DNA of 64,000 nucleotides from Ipomoea triloba (taxonomy: Eukaryota > Streptophyta > Magnoliopsida > Solanales > Convolvulaceae): contig NC_044925.1 of assembly GCF_003576645.1 (NCBI RefSeq), positions 9,237,369-9,301,368 of the forward strand. The letters run 5' to 3'. Positions 43,804 to 54,426 of this stretch are shown piece by piece. How positions within the stretch are numbered: position 1 is the stretch's first letter; each line of letters begins with the position of its first letter. Under the pieces are notes generated by a model. That model did no database searches. It was not told the DNA's origin and was given only the letters and a program-made list of their open reading frames with translations. Made by a program: the position numbers and the translations under genes.

Positions 43804-45270
43804 ATGTCTAAACCTGAAGCAAAGCCAAGACTGATCAGATGGATTCTTCTATTGCAAGAGTTTGATGTGACTATTGTGGACCGAAAAGGAGTTGAAAACA
43901 GTGCAGCAGATCATCTGTCAAGGTTAGAGAATGAAAAAGGACAAGATATGACTAGAGATGTTAATGAATGTTTTCTTGAAGAAAAATTGATGGGCCTCTA
44001 TCTCACACCCTGGTACGCTGATCTGGCCAACTACCTGGTCGGAAAGGAATTACCAGAGTTCTTGGATACACATGCCAAAAGAAAACTAATAGCAGAATCT
44101 CGATTCTATTTCTGGGACGAGCCATACCTATTTAAAGTCTGTGCTGATCAAATAATTCGGCATTGTGTAACAGAGGCTGAAGGACATGAAATTCAAGGAG
44201 AATGCCATCGAATAGGCCATCATTCGACAAATAGGACTGCAAGAAAAGTACTTAAAGCAGGATTCTATTGGCCCTCAATATTTAGGGACGCTCAAATTTG
44301 CGTAAGAAATTGTGACAGATGTCAACGAACTGGGAACATCACTGGGAGAGATGAGATGCCACAGAATTACATACTGGCTTGCGAGATTTTCGATATATGG
44401 GGATTAGACTTTGCAGGACCATTTCCAGATTCCAAAGGTTTCAAATATATCCTTATAGCAGTGGATTACGTATCCAAGTGAGTTGAAGCAGAAGCACTTC
44501 GGAACAATGATGCCAGGAGCGTAACCAGATTTTTAAAGAAACTGTTCACAAGATTTGGAGTGCTACGGATTGTCATTAGCGATAGGGAAACACACTTCCG
44601 GAATGTGCCCATGTGGAGATTACTTCAAAAGCAAGGCATACAACATCGGGGAGGAGTCCCGTATCACCCTCAGACCACCGGGCAAGTTGAAAATGCAAAT
44701 AGAGATATCAAGGCCATATTGGAAAAGACAGTGGCTCGGCGTAGAAAAGATTGGGTTGACAAACTCAATGACGCACTTTGGGCTTTTCGAACTGCTTATA
44801 AGACGCCGATACGAACCACTTCATACAGATTGGTATATGGCAAAGCATGTCACCTTCCAGTTGAAATCGAGCATAAGGCGTATTGGGCCATTAAAAAATT
44901 GAATGAAGATCTGTTCATAGCCGGACAGGAGCGAAAGTTTCAACTGAATGAATTGGAAGAATGGCGTCTGCTGGCCTATGAGACATCCAGATCTTACAAT
45001 GTGCGATCCAAGTTTTACCACGACATGCATATCAGGAAAAACAAAGAATTCACTAAAGGCGATAAAGTGTTGTTATTCAATTCCAGACTGCGACTGTTTC
45101 CTGGAAAACTTAAATCGCGATGGACGGGGCCTTATATTCTTACAAAGGTTTTTCCTTACGGAACCTTGGAGATCACGCATCCAGAAAAAGGATCCTTTAA
45201 AGTAAACGGCCACCAAGTCAAGAAATACTATGGAACGGAAAATGCACAACAGTCCAGTGTTGCAGGCTAG
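43804..45270 (+). pseudogene. Element C RNase H end and integrase relic
   Basis: Begins [20 protein letters not shown] and ADHLSRLE (end of RNase H). Integrase follows with the zinc-binding His-Cys region ([29 protein letters not shown]), then GLDFAGPF (first catalytic Asp), ISDRETHF (second Asp) and TGQVENANR (Glu). A stop at 44479-44481 (YVSK then opal in place of Trp) separates zinc and catalytic parts; the frame resumes and ends at 45270 with VNGHQVKKYY, the usual Athila integrase terminus. Apart from that stop the catalytic triad is intact. Confidence 0.92.
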
Positions 45271-45310
45271 TGCACTGGGAGGATGAGTAGCACAATCTTC
45301 ATAACATTTT

Positions 45311-45356
45311 CGTCGGGCTAAAGACGTTAAACGTAGCGCTGATCGGGAGGCAACCC
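45311..45356 (+). ncRNA. Conserved post-pol hairpin motif
   Basis: CGTCGGGCTAAAGACG followed by TTAAACGTAGCGCT and GATCGGGAGGCAACCC, 40 bases after the integrase stop. Counterpart of 12665-12713 in element B; the stem bases CGTC/GACG and the GGGAGGCAACCC block are shared. Confidence 0.55.
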
Positions 45357-46779
45357 GTTATTTCCTTTGCTTTATTACTATCTTTACTTTATTCTGTCAA
45401 ATAACATCCAAGTTGAAATTCCCTATTTTTGTAGATTCTATATTTCCATGCAGATCTCGTTGCAAGAACATGAGATTCATCTATTCTAGAGTTTCTGAGC
45501 AATATGACGAGGGATGCTTACTAGGTCCTTTACTTCTTATCCCTTGTCTATTTATTATGTGGACCTCATGTTTTCATTTTAAAGTGTGGAAAAATGCATG
45601 TTTTGTTGTTTCCTTGTTTCATTACATTCTAAGTCAACATCGAGGACAATGTTTGGTCTAAAGTGTGGAAAGAGTTGTGCTTAAAATGAAAATTTTTCTT
45701 AAAAATAAAGCTCTGTCTTGTTTTATTTGAAAAGATAATCAAACCACAAGTATGTGTTGTTATTCATTCTATCTTTGGAGAATGCTAAATCTGTGCCAAA
45801 AAGTTTTCTCTTTGAATAACCTTGGAAGTACCCCTTTTCTGACCATAAAAATTTGAAAATTTGTATGCTAGTGTGGTATTCACCTCCTATTTTGTAAAGA
45901 CCTTAGTTAAGGATCTCTCGAAGTGGGAGTGTGCAACCCCTAATTTCAGAAAGATAAGTTAAGCGAAGCCCGGAATTGAATAATCATAGAATAGAACATG
46001 GGGCAAAAGGAGAGCTTTCTGTGAGCATTGAGTGAAATATCCCATTTTCCCAAAGAAAAAGGCATGAGGGGTTGTTCGGAGAAAGGAGTAGAAAAGGCAA
46101 AAAGGCCAATCCCCGAGATAAGATACGAGGAAACCCATCTCGCTAGGTGGTGAACAACCATAGTCTCCAAAATACACAAATGTTATATCTGGAGTCGGTT
46201 ACTCACAATAAAATGGCCCTAGGAGATGAGAAAATTGAGATGAGGAAAGCCGCTTCGCTAGGATTCAAGCACCCATTGCACCGTCTTCGAAAAAGCATGG
46301 AGCTTCATGTGAAGTCGGGTCGCTTGATGACGTTACCCTAGGAAGTGAGAAAAATGAGTTACCGCCCAAGCCACTGGCGGAGAGAGGCCCATGGATCTAT
46401 TTTCACTTACTTTTACGTTGGGCTTTGGCGATAAGGGATGCCGATTGATTAGGTTTTGTACATCGTTCCCACTAGGGGGATCAGCTTAAGTCCTTCGCAC
46501 AATAAGAGGTGAATGAAATTTTGGACTGCATGCTTGATATTGTGAAAACTTCTTAACTGTCCAACTTGTGACCGACAGGGGTTTTGCTTTGTTTGAATAT
46601 TCATAGCAGTGTATGGCACATTTTTATCGTTCCTTGAAGATATTGTGAAGGATTTCACATCTCCTGGTAGATTGTGTTTTGAATGAATGCTTATCATTGA
46701 GCATATCTTTAGCTTAGATACTTTTGGCATCTAAATGAGAAGGTTTTGAATGTATAATTTGCTCGTGGACGAGCAATCT
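45357..46779 (+). other. Element C 3' untranslated region
   Basis: No ORF corresponding to B's downstream gene. Two internal polypurine motifs (45581, 45660) are present, with a near-palindrome AACATCGAGGACAATGTT (45636-45653) just before the second. 45880-46450 is colinear with 28520-29080 of element B, including the roughly 115-base imperfect units around TCTTCGAAAAAGCATGGAGC. Frames in this region are shadows. Confidence 0.7.
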
Positions 46780-46794
46780 AAAGTGTGGAAACTT
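46780..46794 (+). other. Polypurine tract of element C
   Basis: AAAGTGTGGAAACTT abuts the 3' LTR start TGATAGACG. Confidence 0.85.
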
Positions 46795-48109
46795 TGATAG
46801 ACGCCAAAAGTACCTAATTATCTAGAACTTATTAAGCTGATTTCTTGCCAAAACCAAGTCTTAGAGAATGCAATTACGTGTTTAGATGTTATTTTACTAA
46901 CAAATTGCAAATGAGTTCTGTGTGGAGTGTTTTGAAGAATTCCCACAGGAATGAAGGCTGAAATCAACCGAAAGAGAGCATAAACCATTGAGAAGAAAGA
47001 ATCGATCCACATGGAGCACGCGAAGAACAAACCGGAAACAACAAAAGGAAACGAAAACGAAGGAACCACGCCCACGAGCCTCACCACGCGTGTGAGCTGG
47101 CGTGGAAATATTCCAGTAACCATCCACGCCAGTCCACACGCGTGTGACAGGCATGGGACAGCACCAGAAACCTGCGCGATGTTTTAGTATTTAAGGGACA
47201 TTTCAGCTAGGTTTAGAGAGTCTTTTGTCAAATTTTTCATTATACATTTTTTAGGTTAGGGTTAGATAGGATTAGGGAGAGGAGGAGCTCCTTGGAGAAG
47301 AGATTTTGGATCTCCATAGCTTTGAGGTCTCTTGGGTAAATTCTTTCATCAAAGATTTGTTTTCCTCTTTGGATTTCTCTTGCTTTTCCTTTTTCCTTAA
47401 AAGTTATTTGCTTTTTGTCTTGATCTTGTAGATATGCTTTTCTATTTCAATGCTTTGATGTTGTTAAAGCCTATGAGAGGCTAGATTGAATGGAGATTTG
47501 GTATTTATGATCTAATTTGATGAATGAGTTTGATTTCCTTGGAGAATGTTGAAATTGTGTGTATGTTTTGTATGATCTTGTTAGTTCGAGGGCCCCGATC
47601 TCTTCAAGAGCTTAGGATCATCTCTTTGGCGAGATATCGCAAAGAGATGTAGCCCACTACCCACATCTCCCGCTCTCAATCTGAAAAGATGAGATCCGGA
47701 GGGAACTTGTAGACAAAGTATTTGATAAAATTCCCCAACCGACTGAGGATTGGGAGCTTGAGTGTGACGCCACTCAGGACAATGTTCCAAGCTCCTTCAA
47801 CCATGACTCGATGGAAATCAATACTCTACCACATGCTCCAAACCAATCTCCACGATACTCTAGCCCCCATCCGCTTTTATTTACCTTTACTTACCTTCAA
47901 TCTTATCAATCTTTGCACCCTTACACCTTCAACCCCACAATTTCTATATGTGTGACCTCACCGTTATCTAAACAACTCGAGATAGGAAATCCGTATATTC
48001 TCCAATTTGCCATCCGTGAGAGACACGACACTCAGGGAGTTTATGACTCTTCGTTTTAACATCCTCCATATCACACATCCACCTCACCACATACTCACAA
48101 CCCTTGTCA
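46795..48109 (+). repeat. Element C 3' LTR
   Basis: 1315 bp. It lacks the 20 bases around ATCCCTAGGATAGGGGC found in the 5' copy (near 36920). ATGAA duplication follows at 48110-48114. Confidence 0.92.
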
Positions 48110-48114
48110 ATGAA

Positions 48115-48500
48115 ATATTGACAAAAAAAATTAGGCTTTAGATGTGAGTTTTTACTTATATATACTTGAGAATCTGAAACATTTTGAAATTTAGTAATTG
48201 GTAAAATCAATATGTTTTACAGTTTGACTATCAAAATTAATTTTATGGAAAAAATCATAGAATATATACATGTGGATTATAAAATTAAAATTTCAGTGTC
48301 AATATTGTTATGACTCAATGCTTTGATTACATTAAAAGTGATTTTTTAAAATTTCAAGCCTAAGATATGACACGCTTGATGAGTCGCAGCTAGAAAATCA
48401 GTGATCCACTCGTCGACTTTAAATGTCATTGATCAAATTAATCAGTACATATGCAAAATGAATATTGCAAAAAGGACGAACATATTTAAGTTGTAACTCT
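48115..48500 (+). other. Helitron interior without recognisable coding
   Basis: AT-rich sequence between the element C insertion and the helicase relic. I see no frame or motif to assign. Confidence 0.5.
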
Positions 48501-49055
48501 TTGTGTATGGCAGAACCAGACGGTGAAAATCTATTAGAAGTACACACTCCTAAATTCTTAAATAGTTTGAGATTGTATGATTTTCTTAATCATTCATTGA
48601 CATTAATTAAAGGTCGGTGCACCTGTTATGTTATTACGGAAGATAGACCATTGTCTTGATCTTTATAACGGTACACGACTCATCATCACAAGATTGACAA
48701 ATCACATTGTTGAAGCAAGAATAATTAATGGGACAAATGAAGGAACCAAAGTTCTTATCCCTCGAATATCTCTCGCTCTTTTTGATACGAGATTGTCCTT
48801 CAAGTTCCAGCATAAATAATTCTCATTGAAGCTTGCATATGTCATGACTATCAACAAAAGCCAAGGCTGAACACTAACTCACGTTGCGTTACTGCTGAAA
48901 AAAACCAGTTTTTAATCACATTCAATTGTAAATGGCTTTCTCCCGAGTCACCCATCTTGATAGCCTGAAAGTGTTAATTAGTTCTAAACGAGGATGGACA
49001 AGATTGTGTTACTACTACCAATGTTGTCTACAAAGACGATTTCAATAATGTGTAA
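48501..49055 (+). pseudogene. Helitron helicase C-terminal relic
   Basis: Pieces of the PIF1-like helicase of a Helitron Rep/helicase protein in order: TPKFLNSLRL, then (other frame) VMLLRKIDHCLDLYNGTRLI, NHIVEARIINGTNEGTKVLI, the late helicase motif YVMTINKSQG (48835-48864) followed by an opal codon in place of Gln, and, after frame changes, SRVTHLDSLKVLISSKRG near 48945. An amber/ochre after FKFQHK at 48817 and several shifts show decay. The Rep nuclease and helicase motifs I-II are absent. Confidence 0.8.
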
Positions 49056-49424
49056 ATACAACCGGTAATATTATGTTTTTTTCAAGATGGAAAAATTACT
49101 ATATATCTACATAAAAATATACCTTCCATACATATGAGTTAGAATAGCAATTGATTCCTATAACTGAGTTACTAGAGAATGAGCATATTTGTCCAATTTA
49201 TAAAAATCCTAAACAATGATATATAAAATCGCTAAAGTTCCAGCACCGCAGGCGTACATCTACACATTAGCTATTAATTAAGCAATTATTTACTAGAATT
49301 CAAACAAGGATAACATAATCGATCCAAAACATATCTTCAATTGCACCATATAATATTTGATGTTAGAATTTATATAATTATATATCGATCCAAATATTCT
49401 TAATATATTATGACAAATCCATTC

Positions 49425-49451
49425 CGTGCATCGCACGAGTGAAAATACTAG
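49425..49451 (+). other. Helitron 3' terminus with hairpin
   Basis: CCGTGCATCGCACGAG can form a CGTGC/GCACG stem ending about 11 bases before the terminal CTAG, followed by T. This matches the plant Helitron 3' signature (CTRR after a hairpin). Confidence 0.82.
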
Positions 49452-49516
49452 TTTAATTATATAAGAATACATATTCACTAAACATATATGCACACGTACT
49501 TACGGTAAAGTACATA

Positions 49517-49576
<60 letters not shown>

Positions 49577-49658
49577 TATATATTTCCAAAAGAATAGAAG
49601 TTATAATATATATTTATTTATTTATTTTTCTTTTATAAAACAATAACACACGGCATTA

Positions 49659-49700
<42 letters not shown>
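49452..49700. other. Flank of the Helitron with microsatellites
   Basis: AT-rich sequence presumably continuing element H. It contains (AT)n at 49510-49572, a TATTTATTTATT run near 49610 and (ATT)n at 49661-49700 directly abutting the next LTR. No gene. Confidence 0.55.
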
Positions 49701-49701
<1 letters not shown>

Positions 49702-50043
49702 GATAGGGAATATACCCCGGTTTTATCTCCCTATAAAATTTACGCTTTCGTTTTGTGGTCGGGTCGAGGTCAAATGGTTCGGATGAAAGTCTTAGTCAAC
49801 GGGTCAACAGTTGGGCCTATATAAAGGCACTTGACCCTTTGGTAAAGGGGCCTTTCTTTTTTGGACTCTCTCTAAAAGAATAGTCATGTGATCCCTCCCA
49901 CTTCTCTCTAAATGATTCAATGGTAATAGTGAATGGGAAGGGGTTCTGGGAGCTCATTCTTTGGCTATCTACTCTACATTTTTCATGGTATTTTTATGAT
50001 GCTCATATACATACAAAATACACCAAAGGAATTAACACCATCA
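49701..50043 (+). mobile_element. Short LTR of an unidentified element, with primer site
   Basis: 343 bp from TGATAGGGAATATACC to AACACCATCA, immediately followed by a primer-site-like sequence. TATATAAAGGC at 49819 is a good TATA box. No second copy occurs in the window and no target duplication can be checked, because the left flank is an ATT repeat. Confidence 0.65.
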
Positions 50044-50046
50044 AAA

Positions 50047-50063
50047 CGGCATCGTCCGTGGGG
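50047..50063 (+). other. Putative primer-binding site
   Basis: CGGCATCGTCCGTGGGG, three bases after the LTR end, resembles the GGCGCCGTCTGTGGGG-type site of Tat-like gypsy elements. Confidence 0.5.
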
Positions 50064-50160
50064 TTCGAGCAAAAGGTCTAGTCCTCCTTTTCCAAGTGGG
50101 TTTCCCGACATCTACCTTCATCGTCGCTGCTCGACCGCGTACCCAGCAAGGTGCTCTAAG

Positions 50161-50469
50161 CACTGGCGGAGCCAGTATAGGGGCAGTGAGGGCAGATGTC
50201 CCCCACTCACCCCACCCCCACCCCCATATATAGCCCTTGTATGAATATATGTATATATAGTACATTTTTAGATATAAGTATAAGAAAACAAATACATATA
50301 AACAATTGATTTTTTTTAAAACATATAAACAATTGATTAGTTGGTGGAGTTGGTTAGTCCATGATTTCACAAAGAAAAGGGCGAAGGTTTGAATCTTGTT
50401 AGCCTCAACCACCGTTGTAGTCCTCTTCAAGGTTTCTTTATGCAGCAACTTTTTCTGACTCCGCCACGG
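50161..50469. mobile_element. hAT-type MITE, 309 bp
   Basis: Terminal inverted repeats CACTGGCGGAGCCAG and (inverted right) CCGTGGCGGAGTCAG, flanked by perfect 8-bp GCTCTAAG duplications (50153-50160, 50470-50477). Eight-base duplications and GGCGGAG-bearing ends are typical of plant hAT MITEs. No transposase. Confidence 0.85.
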
Positions 50470-50477
50470 GCTCTAAG

Positions 50478-52606
50478 CTTAGTCGAATTCGATCAGGTGT
50501 CCACACGCAGCTGCTATGGAAATTGATATGGCGATATCCACTCTCATTTAAATATGCTGCCGTAGAAGAATCGAAGAAGAAGAAGAAAAATTCAAGAAAT
50601 TTTTGGAAAATTCCCAGAACACCCTCAGCTTCGCGATCCCATAGAAAAATCATTTTTTAACGCGCTTAACGACTTGAGTGACAACTCCCAGTTATCCATT
50701 ACCCAGTAACTGCTCATCATCTGATCTCAACAATGGCGGTACAAACTTAGGCCTTCACTATGCAAACAGAGGTGATCCGTCCAATACGCAGCAAGGGGAG
50801 TTTGGAGGAACTCAACAGCTTTATTAGAATCCTGCTCCAAATTATAAAACATGAAACACTACTGAGCCATGGGTCCTAAAGACGTGAATATGAAGAAATG
50901 TCCAGATCATCTTCCTTAAAGTCACCTCCGGCCTTCATTTTCCCAGCCTTGCATGGTAACCAACCTATTCAATTCGATCATTCCCAAAAACGCCGTCAGA
51001 CTCTTTTGCGGCAACCACTTTCCGGTTTAGACTCTGTGAAACTAAGCTGAATGGGCTTTTCTCCAAGCATGCATCCTGAACAGATTCTCTGATACTCTGT
51101 AAAACTGTATTGCATACACGGACTCCCGTTGCTTTAAATAAGGGCTAGTGCTAGTTCTTAAAGTGGTCAGCTACGCCACAATTTACTCTAATTTTGGTTG
51201 GGTTAACTGGTAAAACTGTTGAAAATAAAGATCATATGGCACCACACATGCAACATCTCCATTTATTCCTATTCTCTATTATCAACCACATGCAGATCAA
51301 AGTTACACGTATGCATGCTGCGGAAGATGTGCCCTAGATCGCCCAACATCACCACGATTGTCATGGAAGAACCAAATTAAGGAAGAACTGATCGAGCATC
51401 ACCGGGCTATCGCCACCAGTTGAGTGATGCAGATTAATTACTCTATAGCTTTCCTTGAGCTGTCACTTTGGATAAGCTTGGTAAGATTTAATCGTCACCA
51501 ACGAGTCCAGAATCATCAGTCTGTAATCGGAGTGTCAAATCCATGAGTGCCCCAGCTCTCTGGTTTTCGAAGTTGATCTTCCCAGAATGCTCCAAGCACA
51601 GCCAGATCTAGTCAATCGATGCAATGATCTATCAGGGCTTGCTCTGGCTATTTGCCGACAACAATGAAATATTCCGTCACTACTTCTTCGAATGGGTGGT
51701 CGGAATTCATCTTTAAGCCGCCACCCGGCATGACCGAGCACATAGTTAGTACATCACCACCACCCGACCACGTCGATACTAGAAAGCAAAACATTGCAAG
51801 AGATCAAAGATATTCCTTCTTCTAGGATCGTAACAAAGCTGAACCCCAACTGCAACTTCATCTTGGTGGATGACTAACTTCATGATTATACAGTGTGATT
51901 ATTCCGTAACTATGGTCGGATTCGGCCATTGAGCGCTCATGTGATCGGTACCATCAACGAATTTATTTCTCGGTCATCGCAACCGACTTCATTATTCATA
52001 TTTTTTGGGCATCCAACAGCTATCGTGGTGGTTTAGCAGCGGCAACTTCCCGAATTGACCATATCAACCACTCCAGCCATGCTACCACTTACATTCAGAG
52101 CGCCCAGACCGTCACCAAAGGCAAAAAATGGAGAATGGTGATAGCTCTATTTCGAAGCAACTGAATCCAGGAATGTGATGTTAACAGCTCTCTGTCTGCA
52201 AAATAGGACTAAGAATTCCTAGGTATGCCTGCATAGTTATCCTGAGCTATCAAGTCCTTACCTTGATTTTTACTAGTCATGGCTCCAAAGCTAGTTATGC
52301 CACCTTGGGTAGTTTTGCCACGGAAGCTAGATGTACTTCTCACAAGATGAATCTTCTCTCGAGTTTGAACTCATTGTGCAAAGAACAAGAGCATCATGCC
52401 TACTCTGTCTCAAGCGCTTCACCCATCAGCTACTTGGTTGATCAGCTTAAGCCAGCTTGATTCCATATCCAAACTTTGAGTTTTGAACTCGGCTCCGATT
52501 GTTCTGATAGAGTTGCTTCAGCCCGTATGGCAAGAAGCTGTAAGTTCATATCATGTGAGCAGATGCCTTTGATTCTGAACTATTATTTACTCCATATTTT
52601 AGTTGT
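50478..52606. other. Unassigned internal region
   Basis: About 2.1 kb, visibly less AT-rich than its neighbours, with no frame over about 70 residues that looks like a protein. It probably continues the element whose LTR is at 49701. I recognise no gag or pol motif. A 3' LTR matching 49701-50043 is not found. Confidence 0.4.
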
Positions 52607-53990
52607 TTTGATAGTTATTGTCTAATTCTTGATGGAAAATTGATACTCTTTTATATATTTGGTGTCTACAAGTGCAACTGCCTAAAACGAATAGCAAAGG
52701 AAGGATTTTGGAATGTTTTGGATCCATTTTGGAAGAAAAGGAAATTACTTAAGGAAGGAAAGGAAACAAGAATAAGAATTGGAAGTTGCCTCATGGGCTC
52801 AAGGCCCATCTATCTCCTATATATTCTACATATTCTCTACAATTTAGGGAGTTCCGAACCCTAGTTAGTTTTAGTTTATTTTTCCTCTTCTCTTTATATT
52901 TTCCTAGCATAGTTTAGATTAGTTTTACATTAGATTATTTAATTTCAAGCTTGGAATCACGAATTGGAGTTGGATTTGTTCTTCATCATTAGTAAAGTTC
53001 TCTTATTCCTTTATTTACTTTCTTTTTAGACTTATTGCAATATTTATGATGATTTATTATAGTTTTGATTTGTTTACTTTTATGATGCATGAGTAGTTAG
53101 CTTTTGGGTTTGGATTAGGGTTCTGTTGTTATTCTTGATGCTAGGTTTATGATTATTGCATAAAGCCATAAAGGGGATAATTTATTAACCTAGGGTTTTT
53201 ATGTTTGAATTGGATTATAAATTTCTCTTATTAATAATTGATGCGCAGCTTTTATTGATTTGCTTTGGAGAGGATTTCATCACAATGAAAGTTGAGTGAA
53301 AGACTAAGCCTAACCAATTTCAACCCAATTTTTCCTACTATGAGAATAGGGGTGATTTGGTGGCTTATAATGCTTTTGTGTTTTTAAGGTTAAGATTGAT
53401 GCATCACGAAAGTGGAGCAATCCTAGCCAAATTCTAATTTATTGATTACGAAAGTAGCTGAACTGAATTCTTGAGTGCATTGCCAATAAATCTTTTGGTT
53501 AATTATTTTTCCCTAATTTTGATATTGTTAGAGCATCAAGATTGCAATACCCCTAATCTGACCCATTCTTTTATCATATAGTTTATTCCTAATTTAATTT
53601 GCATCTTTTATTTTATTTCCATTCCTAAATCTTCGTTTGCTTGGATTCTAGTGAATTCCAATACTTTAATGCCTAGAATTCTACATATCATACAAGTATG
53701 TGCCATAGTCCCAATCCTCAGCGGAACGACATTTACACCCTCTTTTTACTATCACCATTCTACTCATCACATTTTTACATATCATACAAGTATGTGCCAT
53801 ACTTTAATGTCTAAATCTTCGTTTGCTTGGTTTATTTGGTTGTATTGTGTGATTGTTTTATTTCTAGCATTAAAGTTAGTGAATTCTTATGAGATCAAGT
53901 TTTTTTTATTTTATTTAATCACCATTTAAAAAATTGTTGCTAATGTGCCTGCAAGTCTATATCTTTAGATTTGATTGAAAGGGATGTTCC
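52607..53990 (+). mobile_element. LTR-like and leader sequence of a further element
   Basis: Non-coding. A start TGATAGTTATTG, a CTATATATTCTACATATTC region near 52820 and a long AT-rich U5-like part with CCTCAGCGGAACGACA (53718) are reminiscent of Tat/Athila LTRs. 53625-53690 and 53780-53840 share ATCATACAAGTATGTGCCAT and TAAATCTTCGTTTGCTTGG, a local rearranged duplication. No primer site was recognised. Confidence 0.45.
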
Positions 53991-54426
53991 ATGATGGATC
54001 AAGAAGGATACTATGATTGTCAAATCTTATGAGGGCAACCAATATGATGGATATGGAAATCCTTGCACAACCTGAGTCCCACCTCTTAACCATTACTATG
54101 ATGCTCAATCTCAAACTTTTCATCCACCACAATTCCACCCCCAAAACTCATACTCTCAATACACTCCAAACTACCAAAATCCTTACCCACAACCTTCACA
54201 AGATTTCAATCCACCACAATATCCTTACCCACCACAAGATTACTCTCCAAATTCATACCCCCCCCCCCACCCATTCATTACACACCATACTCCAAAAACA
54301 CTCAACCCTCATATGATCATTATACTAATTTACCAAGTGTTGGAGGTATGAATTAGATGAGGAAACCTTATCATTGGCTAGGCGTTGGGGAGTCACTATT
54401 GTACCCGATGATGACATTGAGGATGA
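53991..54426 (+). pseudogene. Pro/Tyr-rich gag-like frame, left part
   Basis: ATG at 53991 (MMDQEGYYDC) with frame changes, then NYQNPYPQPSQDFNPPQYPY and DYSPN-type repeats, ending VPDDDIED at the LINE junction. The composition matches the N-terminal region of element C's gag frame. It carries a stop after SVGGMN and a C11 run that shifts frame. The last 271 bases are duplicated at 59651-59916. Confidence 0.55.
54156..54426. repeat. Long direct repeat flanking the LINE, left copy
   Basis: Matches 59651-59916 with about five differences including a C-run length change. The copies abut the 5'-truncated and 3' ends of the LINE exactly, as a target duplication would, but the length is about 270 bp. 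Confidence 0.85.

Larger units (their letters stand above)
36229..48109 (+). mobile_element. Element C: Athila-like element with decayed pol
   Basis: LTRs 36229-37560 and 46795-48109, Athila primer site at 37564, gag/protease frame, reverse transcriptase, RNase H and integrase relics, post-pol hairpin, 3' untranslated region and polypurine tract, with ATGAA duplications. Solo LTR J (39554-42741) interrupts pol. The LTRs differ by roughly two dozen mostly transition changes plus a 20-bp deletion in the 3' copy, so C is older than A and younger-looking than B. Its Gag lacks a recognisable capsid domain. Confidence 0.9.
35688..49451 (+). mobile_element. Helitron relic, split by element C
   Basis: The 3' end is diagnostic: hairpin CCGTGCATCGCACGAG then GAAAATACTAG followed by T (49425-49452). 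The tentative 5' end is TCTCTAATATAGTTATAC at 35688, resembling plant Helitron starts; the preceding base is T, not the expected A, so this end is uncertain. Without element C and one ATGAA duplication it is about 1.9 kb and retains only the C-terminal helicase region. 35688-36223 has no recognised coding sequence. Confidence 0.72.

Noticed and set aside
50041..50448. 135-residue minus-strand frame
   Set aside because: Spans a primer site and a MITE with its own target duplications; chance frame.
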